Source: Ettlia oleoabundans (lineage: Eukaryota > Chlorophyta > Chlorophyceae > Chlamydomonadales). Taken from it: a DNA stretch of 13,520 nt. This document shows, one piece after another, positions 7,844 through 13,520 of this stretch (positions are counted from its first letter, which is position 1; every line of letters begins with the position of its first letter). The position numbers were made by a program, and so were the translations under genes. The notes beneath the pieces are model-generated. The model was not told where the DNA came from and did not search any database. It saw only the letters and a program-made list of their open reading frames with translations. The stretch spans positions 1,825-15,344 of the forward strand of contig JAAMXP010000142.1 in NCBI GenBank assembly GCA_019693395.1, read 5' to 3'.

Positions 7844-9971
7844 TGATGTTGCAGGGTTCGGTGCCAATCAATCTTGTGCTGACGGCCTGCCTGGCAGCAA
7901 CTGCTCTTGCGGCTAGCGATACATTAATATCTGATGTTCCAACTGAGCGAGTTCAGGCGTTTTATTACTGCTGGCAAGTGATCCAGTAGCCTTGCCGCTG
8001 GGCCGTGCAAGGCCGCCCCTGTATGATGCCTGCGGCTTGGACAGCCGCTGCTGGCCCCCCTCTTAGGCACGCTCTTCTCTGCCGTCAAGATGCAATGTGC
8101 AGGTATGGCACCCCGGAAATTGATGGTGGCTGGCAGCACTGGGACCATGAAGTACTGCCACACTGGACAGAGGCGGTCAACAAGCAGAACCCCACCATCG
8201 GCACCCGCTTCCAGCCCCCGGAGCAGCTGCACAGCCCTTACTACCCTCTGAATGGGCCCTACAGCAGCAGCGACCCCGCCACAGTGCAACGTCAGTTCTT
8301 GGAGCTGCAGGCGGCAGGCGTGGGAGTGGTGGCGGTGTCGTGGTGGGGCCCTTCCTGGCGTGAAGGCACAACCGACACACAGGTAATGGCTCAAGCCTCC
8401 AAGCGTGCAACATGAACTGCCCTCTGCAGGCTTGCGCACTCTGTCCTTGCAAGTTGCATTGAGAGTCGCTGCTATACTTTGAAGGGAATATTTTGTCATT
8501 AAGGCTTCACATTTGAGCTGTCGCAACTGACACATTCCGCCCCACCCCGCCTGTGCACCTCTGCCCTGATTGCCTGCCTCACACCGCAGGGCGTCACCAC
8601 CGATGCTGTTCTGCCTCTGCTGCTCCGTGTGGCTGAGGAGGTTGGCATGAAGGTTTCTTTCCACCTCGAGCCCTACCCCGGCCGCACAGCTGCCAGCACC
8701 CGCGAAGACCTGCTGTACCTTGCACGCCAGGTCGGTGCCAGCTCAGCTGTGATGCGTACCGCCGAGGGCCGCCCACTGTACTTCGTCTACGACTCCTACC
8801 ACATCCCACCCTCTGATTGGGCTGAGCTGCTCACCCCCGCCGGTAGCCTAAGCCTGCGTGGCAGCCAGGCTGATGGGCTGTTTATTGGGCTCTGGTTGAA
8901 CAGAGACGATGGAGACACGCAGCTGCTGCCAGGCGGGTTTGACGGTGAGTTGGCGCAGCTGTCTATCCAATGTAGGCCGGGCCAGGGTTCATGTACTGTA
9001 GGGCATTCACCTTGGAGCAAGGTTCCTTGCCGGCACCGTCCCATGGTGCCCTATTTGCTCTGTAAGTCCCAAGAGCTGTGGTGCATCGCACCGGCCCATT
9101 CAAACAAGCAGGACTTTGCTACTGGGAACCATGTGCAGGTTTCTACACGTACTTCGCATCACCCTCTGTCTCATATGCTGCCGACCCATCCAACTGGCCA
9201 GCCTTGAGCAGGTGGGTGGGGCAGGCAAGCAGGCAGGCTGTGTTGGCTGTCGGTGTGGATTACTAATGTTTCAAAATCGTGGTGGAAGCGGAAGCTTGCG
9301 GTGCAAGCCCCACCACCCCCATCCCCCTTCACCCACACCCTTGATTGTCATAGATGGGCCCAACAGCACGGCAAGCTATTCATCCCAAGTGTTGGTCCTG
9401 GTTACGATGACACACGTATAAGACCCTGGAACGCTGCGGCCACAAGGCAACGCCGGGGTGGTGCGTGGTACCGCCACGCCTGGGATGCTGCACTGGCAGT
9501 ACAGCCCTGGGCCGTATCTATCACCTCCTACAATGAATGGGTGAGCTTCTCGGGGTTTGGTGGTGATGGTTGTGGTTGATAGTGTGCCTGGGCTCTGGTG
9601 GCTGGGAAGGCCGCCGATTGAAGGGTGCAAGGCGGGGGGGCGGCACCGCAGGGGCGGAGGGCATGCTTGCATTGTCTGTGCCGAACGCCTAGAGATGATT
9701 TTGTCAACATCATCTCCTGCCTTGATACTGCACCTCCATGCAGGGTGAGGGCACACAGATCGAGCCTGCCAAAGTGTTCCCTCTGGACAGTAGCAGCAGC
9801 AGCAGCAGCAGTGGTGGCAGCCATGAGCAGTACGACACGTATGGCCGCGCAGCTGGGCAGGACGAGTGGCTCTACCTCAACATAACCCGGCAGTACGCAC
9901 GGAAGCTGGTGGAGGGGTGGCGGCAAACCAGCACCCTGACGCCTGGAGTGGACTCACACTCCGAGCTGTAA
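7843..9971 (+). CDS. Glycoside hydrolase family 99 (endo-alpha-1,2-mannosidase/mannanase), 6 exons
   Basis: Exons: 7843-7973, 8103-8382, 8590-8944, 9139-9211, 9354-9540 and 9744-9971 (stop TAA), giving 417 residues with all phases consistent. Intron 1 is GC-AG; the others are GT-AG. The N-terminus is a hydrophobic signal peptide, likely cleaved near residues 23-24, with no separate membrane anchor, whereas human MANEA is a type II Golgi membrane protein. Conserved GH99 blocks appear in order: QAFYYCWYGTPEIDGGW (38-54), VAVSWWGP, FHLEPY (Glu164), FYVYDSY, DGLFIGLW, GFDGFYTYFA, FIPSVGPGY, IRPWN and SITSYNEWGEGTQIEPA. The catalytic pair of the family matches Glu341 and Glu344 in EWGE. GH99 enzymes cut internal alpha-1,2-mannosidic bonds, releasing a Glc-Man or Man-Man unit in N-glycan processing or mannan breakdown. 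The protein ends HSEL, close to HDEL. A poly-Ser run lies near the C-terminus. The first ATG is used; a second follows directly. Confidence 0.95.
7974..8102 (+). other. GC-AG intron (intron 1 of the GH99 gene)
   Basis: The donor reads TG|GCAAGT and the acceptor TGTGCAG|GT. Joining 7973 to 8103 restores Trp44 across the junction and yields FYYCWYGTPEIDGG, which fits the family block (FYYSWYGNPQFDGK in human MANEA). No GT donor nearby gives this join. The intron is 129 bases long. Confidence 0.88.
9792..9812 (+). repeat. AGC/CAG trinucleotide run coding poly-Ser in GH99
   Basis: Six AGC codons followed by AGT, preceded by another AGT, give eight consecutive Ser in exon 6 of the GH99 gene. The underlying repeat is the same CAG unit seen in the ASNSD1-like gene, read here in another frame. 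It lies after the catalytic segment, in a region of GH99 that varies between species. Confidence 0.9.
9967..9971 (+). terminator. TGTAA polyadenylation-like signal overlapping the GH99 stop codon
   Basis: TGTAA is the usual polyadenylation signal in chlorophyte green algae. Here it overlaps the end of the coding frame (CTG TAA). No other plus-strand TGTAA was seen before the facing gene. Use of this site would give an extremely short 3' UTR, so it may be coincidence. Confidence 0.25.
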
Positions 9972-10272
9972 CTCCCTCCCTTTGCATGTGTTCAAACATG
10001 CATAACAAGCAAATCAGCTTCAGCGATCATGATAAGGGATCAAACAGGGCAGCAGGACTATGCGAGCAAAAAGCAGGAGCAAAGTATTGGCAGTGCTGGA
10101 AAAGTTGTGAGGGGTACGCAGCAAAGCCCGCAAGCGCCGGCAGTCGGCTGATCAGGTTGCTGCACACGAGAGGAAGGGCCCTATATGGCTGCCCGCTCTG
10201 CTTTGCTGCGTGCCCAGGTCGTGGGACCAGGCCATGCATGGCCCAGCCAGCCAATAAGGAGGCGACATGTGT
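9972..10272. other. Convergent intergenic region, 301 bases
   Basis: This lies between the stop codons of the GH99 gene (plus) and the OB-fold gene (minus), so it should hold both 3' UTRs. No TGTAA on the plus strand or TTACA on the plus strand (minus-strand signal) was noticed inside it. No coding potential is recognisable. Confidence 0.5.
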
Positions 10273-11552
10273 TCAGCTTGCTGTCGCCGGCACCTCCATC
10301 GGTGCCTCAGCTGCCTCAAAGCCACCCTCCCCTCCATTTACTGCGGCCTCCGTGCCATTGGCAGCAGACTCCGTGGCATTCCCCTGGGCAGCAGGTGGTG
10401 CAGCCTCCTCTGCTGCCGCGGCTGGCTTGGCTGGCTGGGGCACCTGCAGCAGCATTGTCGGTGAAAAGAAAGGTATTTGCTGCACGACAGCCTCCGAACG
10501 CTTGAACTCAAACTCGCTCGTCAAGCAATGCCACCTCATTAATTGATGCACCAGAGCCATCTACAACCTCGCTGCACCGCTGTCACATGCAGCACAGCCG
10601 CTTTCCCCCTGCTCAGTGGGCTGCAGCCCTGTGACTGCCTGGTCGGCTTACCGGCACAAGTTCAAACTCCACGAGGCTGAGGTTGAAATCCATCTTGGGC
10701 TGAAAACTGTGCCCGCTTGCTGGCTCAATCTTGCCCCACTGCAGGGCGTGTGTTTGGCGTGATGGCAAGGGTGAGATATGGCAGGCGGGTGAGAAGAGGT
10801 GAGCAGCCATTCTGCCCTGCCACATCATCACAAAACTAACATTGGTGTTTGATCATCCGCAGCGGGCTTAAGGGCTGCTCAGGGCCAAGCAGGAGTTGTT
10901 GCATGTCATTCACACCTGGTTGACCACGAGGCGCATGCTGCCGCGGAACATATCGATCTTTGCATTGCGCAGGGTCACATAAGTGCCAGGCTTGATAAGG
11001 TCCACTGCAGTTGCAGGACAAAGATAAGGGCAGGAAGGTAGTGCGAAAACCTCAAAGGTGAGCCAGGGTAGAGGAGAGCTGCTGATCGTACGGCAGGCCT
11101 GGCAGCGGGTCCACTGTGCGTCATGGCAACGTGGGTGCTATCAATCAAGCCGTTCGCTGACTGCCCCATTCTATTGCATTGCTCGGCAGTATGCCATACT
11201 GGACGGCCCCTTACAGAGCACAGGCTGATGCAAGTGCCACAAACAAGATGCACTTGGCAGCGGCACGCACCCTGCTCGTTGCGGGCGGTGAGCAGGATGG
11301 TGCCGGTCTCGTCCCCCACCGTGCATTCTGCCACCTTCTGTGGTTTGAGCGGGCCGCGGGCAGGCTTGTCCACCACTACCTTGGCATCCAACACCTGCAA
11401 AACTTGGCTCCCGACAGGTTGATCGGCGGTCACACAGATGCGGTCAGCACTTGCACGCTCCGTTGCCGCACCTTTACCACCAGGTTGTGCCCTGATGTGT
11501 CGGGCCTGAGCTGCTCCACCTTCCCGAACACTGGTTGCTCCAGCGGACCCAT
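10273..11552 (-). CDS. Single OB-fold nucleic-acid-binding-like protein (plant At4g28440-like), 5 exons
   Basis: Exons on the minus strand: 11552-11472, 11394-11271, 11004-10916, 10738-10652 and 10443-10273 (stop TGA), giving 183 residues with all phases matching at GT-AG introns. Residues about 10-127 form one OB fold matching plant At4g28440-type proteins: KVEQLRPDTSGHNLVVKVLD (11-30), VAECTVGDETGTILLTARNE, VDLIKPGTYVTLRNAKIDMF (69-88), and WGKIEP to NLSLVEFELVPV (99 onward). The fold is related to the OB domain of SOSS-B/hSSB single-stranded DNA-binding proteins, but the plant family has no firmly known function that I can cite; nucleic-acid binding is inferred from the fold. The last exon codes a 56-residue tail rich in Ala, Glu and Pro, absent from the plant proteins as I recall them. 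Its splice junction is phase-compatible but has no conservation behind it. The start ATG lies just before the conserved fold, at a typical distance for the family. The gene faces the GH99 gene tail to tail. Confidence 0.9.
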
Positions 11553-12560
11553 GCCGACCGCTGCTGACTTGCTGCTAGGGGCAGAGCCGACAAGTGGTAG
11601 ATGTAGTCAAATGTAGCAGCACCAGGCGCATCCAATGGGAGTGATACCGTCCTGCGCACTCATGCCGCACATAGCGCCTGCCGTTGCGTGCCGCTGTGCA
11701 GGGGACTTGACTGGTGCAACTGCCATCATCGGCGGTCTGAGTAGGGTACATGGAGGGCACAGCCTGCATAACTTTAAGGAGCTTATACTACAGCAAGGCT
11801 CCTGTCCTGTTGCCCCCCAGGGTGAACACGAGGCCGTGCTGCTCCCGCCTGCTCCAACTGGCAGCTTTATGTGTAGATGTACCTGCCCCGTCTATCAATT
11901 GCCTGCCTTACATCCAAACTGCGCTCAGAATTGGATCATCGGCCTCGCCGCACACATAAAACTTGCGCGAGGGGACGGTAATGCATGCAATGTTGTACAG
12001 GCCGCACAAGGGTGGCGGAGCGCAAACAATCGGGCACACAGGCACAGCACTGCCAAAGAGCAACGTGGGGAGCCGCGGTTTCCGCAGGCATGCAGCTGTG
12101 CATGTGCTGGGCGAAAGTTGGAGCAAAGAAGGCTGCACGCGGGGGGATGGGGCAGGCAGGAAAACTGATGGGGAGGGTTGGGTTGATGATGGGCAGGCGA
12201 AGGCGGAGACAGGGGACGCCGCACCAATAAAATGTGGCATTTCATGCTAGACTAGCAGAAGAGGAGATCAGGACCGGTGAATGGAGTGAAAAAAGTTATG
12301 AGGCCAGTGGCGTGCACTGCACCGCACATGCGGCGCCAACATGATGCGCCGCGAGGGCGGCTTGCGCTGCGCCGCGGCATAGTTGCCACGAATTTGCTAG
12401 AAGACGTATCATTCCTGGTAAAACACACTGGTTGGCGGCAGGTGGCCACGGTTGCCGCCATCTGATGCCAAGCTACTGCTGTGTGGCTGCTCCTGCTGCA
12501 GAGCGTGGGAGGCGACCATAGGGCTGCATTGCTCTGTGCCAAGTGCAGGGGGCAGGCTGG
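11553..12560. other. Gene-free stretch between the sigma-factor and OB-fold genes
   Basis: About 1 kb lies between two minus-strand genes. It should contain the sigma-factor 3' UTR and the OB-fold gene's promoter and 5' UTR. Open frames of 110 codons (minus) and 177 codons (plus) are present but show no recognisable domain and are rich in Cys, Ser, Pro and Ala, as is usual for chance frames in this DNA. A minus-strand TGTAA lies at 11912-11908. Confidence 0.5.
11908..11912 (-). terminator. Candidate TGTAA polyadenylation signal for the sigma-factor gene
   Basis: TTACA on the plus strand gives TGTAA on the minus strand, about 650 bases beyond the sigma-factor stop. It is the only minus-strand copy I saw in the 1 kb between that stop and the OB-fold gene. 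A 3' UTR of this length is plausible for a green alga but untested. Confidence 0.35.
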
Positions 12561-13353
12561 TCACACCGCAACCAGCTGGCCCACGCGGCTTGGCGAACGC
12601 AGCTTGCGGATTGCCTTGGCCTCAATCTGGCGGATGCGCTCGCGAGTGACCTGCAGGATACAGGCAGGAGCAAGCCGGCAGGCGGCAGGCAAGATCAGCA
12701 CACAAGCAGCGCCTTGCGTGCACAGTAGGACAAAGCAGCTGGAGGTGGGCAGTCAGCACAGAGCCAGAGTGGGAGGGCAATCAGAAGGGAAGCAACGAAG
12801 TAAATAAAGTGTGGGCTGGTTACATAACGCGTCAGGGTGGCAGCCCTGTTGATGCGTCTCAAACCGCAGCCCTGGTGCGTTTGCTGTTGGCGGGGTCCGA
12901 CTAGACTGCTGACCGGGACAAGGCGCAACACTCTGTGTTAATCCCGCCATCAAGCAGGGAGCGAAAGAGCAGCACACACAACTAGATAAATATTGACTTT
13001 GAAATGGTTTCCCAAGTTGACTAAGTATATCACCAGCTGGTTGATGCATGCCCTACACCGCTGCAAGGCTGCACGCAGCAGCTTCCCGTCTCCCCCCCCA
13101 TGGCCATCGACACCACCAAATATGTGCAGCAGGAGCCCCTTCCTGCTGGCAACCACCCCACCCACAAGCCAACCACCCAGCCAGCCCCACTCACATTGAA
13201 TGCGCGCCCCACTTCTTCCAGCGTCTTTTCCTCCCCATCATCCAGCCCGTAGCGCATCTTGATGATGCCGCACTCGCGCTCCGTCAGCGTGAGCAGCACG
13301 TGGTTCAAGTCCTCCTTCATCATGCGCTGGTGTGCCAGCTCAAGGGGGTCGTC
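12561..13353 (-). CDS. Plastid-type RNA polymerase sigma factor, region 4, 3' part only
   Basis: Two exons lie in the window, 13353-13195 and 12650-12561 (stop TGA), joined in phase 0 across a 544-base GT-AG intron. They give 82 C-terminal residues; the 5' part lies beyond the right edge, and 13354-13520 looks like intron. The residues match sigma-70 region 4: LTLTERECGIIKMRYGLDDG, then TLEEVGRAFNVTRERIRQIE, then AKAIRKLRSPSR. This is the helix-turn-helix that reads the -35 promoter element. In green algae, nucleus-encoded sigma factors are imported into the chloroplast and direct the bacterial-type plastid RNA polymerase. The targeting peptide and regions 1-3 are not visible here, so plastid location rests on the family and on the gene being intron-split. 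The intron cuts the helix-turn-helix between AFN and VTRERIRQIE. Confidence 0.93.
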
Positions 13354-13492
13354 CTGCAGAAACAGGGTGGGTGAATTCAGGGAGGGAACAAAAGGCAGGT
13401 GAATACATGAAGCTGAAGTTGTCAAGGCGACGATTTAGGCCAGCGTTGCTGTTCCAATCATGTTGTGCACCTCGCGTGCCACCCTTTCCAGC

Positions 13493-13520
13493 AGTCAAGC
13501 GCGCGCGCGCGCGCTTGACT
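13493..13520. repeat. Perfect 28-base palindrome with alternating GC core
   Basis: AGTCAA, then eight GC dinucleotides, then TTGACT: the whole 28 bases equal their own reverse complement. It falls within the upstream intron of the sigma-factor gene and ends exactly at the window edge. Such DNA can form a hairpin or Z-DNA and could also mark an assembly break. Confidence 0.95.

Noticed and set aside
11635..12168. Plus-strand frame of 177 codons in the gene-free stretch
   Set aside because: There is no recognisable domain, the composition is that of a chance frame in GC-rich DNA, and the region is better explained as UTR and promoter of the flanking minus-strand genes.
11908..12240. Minus-strand frame of 110 codons upstream of the OB-fold gene
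   Set aside because: It is low complexity, Pro/Ser/Cys-rich, without a family match. It lies 3' of the sigma stop and is probably its 3' UTR.

Overview
The window looks like nuclear DNA of a green alga (Chlorophyta, possibly Chlorophyceae or Sphaeropleales; the rank below phylum is a weak guess). It is GC-rich. Genes are split by many GT-AG introns of about 75-270 bases (one of 544). CAG trinucleotide runs put poly-Gln, poly-Ser and poly-Ala tracts into proteins. The best protein matches I recall are to plant and animal families, and one gene encodes a plastid-type sigma factor. I rebuilt five gene models by hand. In each, the reading-frame phase is preserved across every proposed splice junction, and four read through into family-conserved sequence on both sides of the junctions.

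Layout from left to right: (1) 1-584, 3' flank with no gene seen. (2) 585-3227, minus strand: GATA-type zinc-finger protein, five exons, 581 residues. (3) 3228-4494: gene-free stretch, 3' flank of the next gene plus the promoter side of the GATA gene. (4) 4495-7667, minus: asparagine-synthetase-domain protein like ASNSD1, five exons, 829 residues, with two Gln-rich insertions. (5) 7668-7842: 175-base divergent intergenic region, probably a shared promoter. (6) 7843-9971, plus: glycoside hydrolase family 99 (endo-alpha-1,2-mannosidase/mannanase), six exons, 417 residues, with a signal peptide, a C-terminus close to an ER-retention signal, and one GC-AG intron. (7) 9972-10272: short convergent intergenic region. 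(8) 10273-11552, minus: single OB-fold protein like plant At4g28440, five exons, 183 residues. (9) 11553-12560: gene-free stretch. (10) 12561-13353, minus: the last two exons of a plastid sigma-70 type factor (region 4), whose 5' part lies beyond the window. (11) 13493-13520: perfect 28-base palindrome with an alternating GC core.

I see no operon-like logic and no pathway that joins these genes. The only pair likely to share regulation is ASNSD1 and GH99, which start head to head. The most interesting item is the GH99 gene: its active site is complete, and one substrate-site position carries Trp, as I recall for bacterial enzymes, rather than the Tyr of vertebrate enzymes. I see no CRISPR array, transposon, tRNA or rRNA gene.
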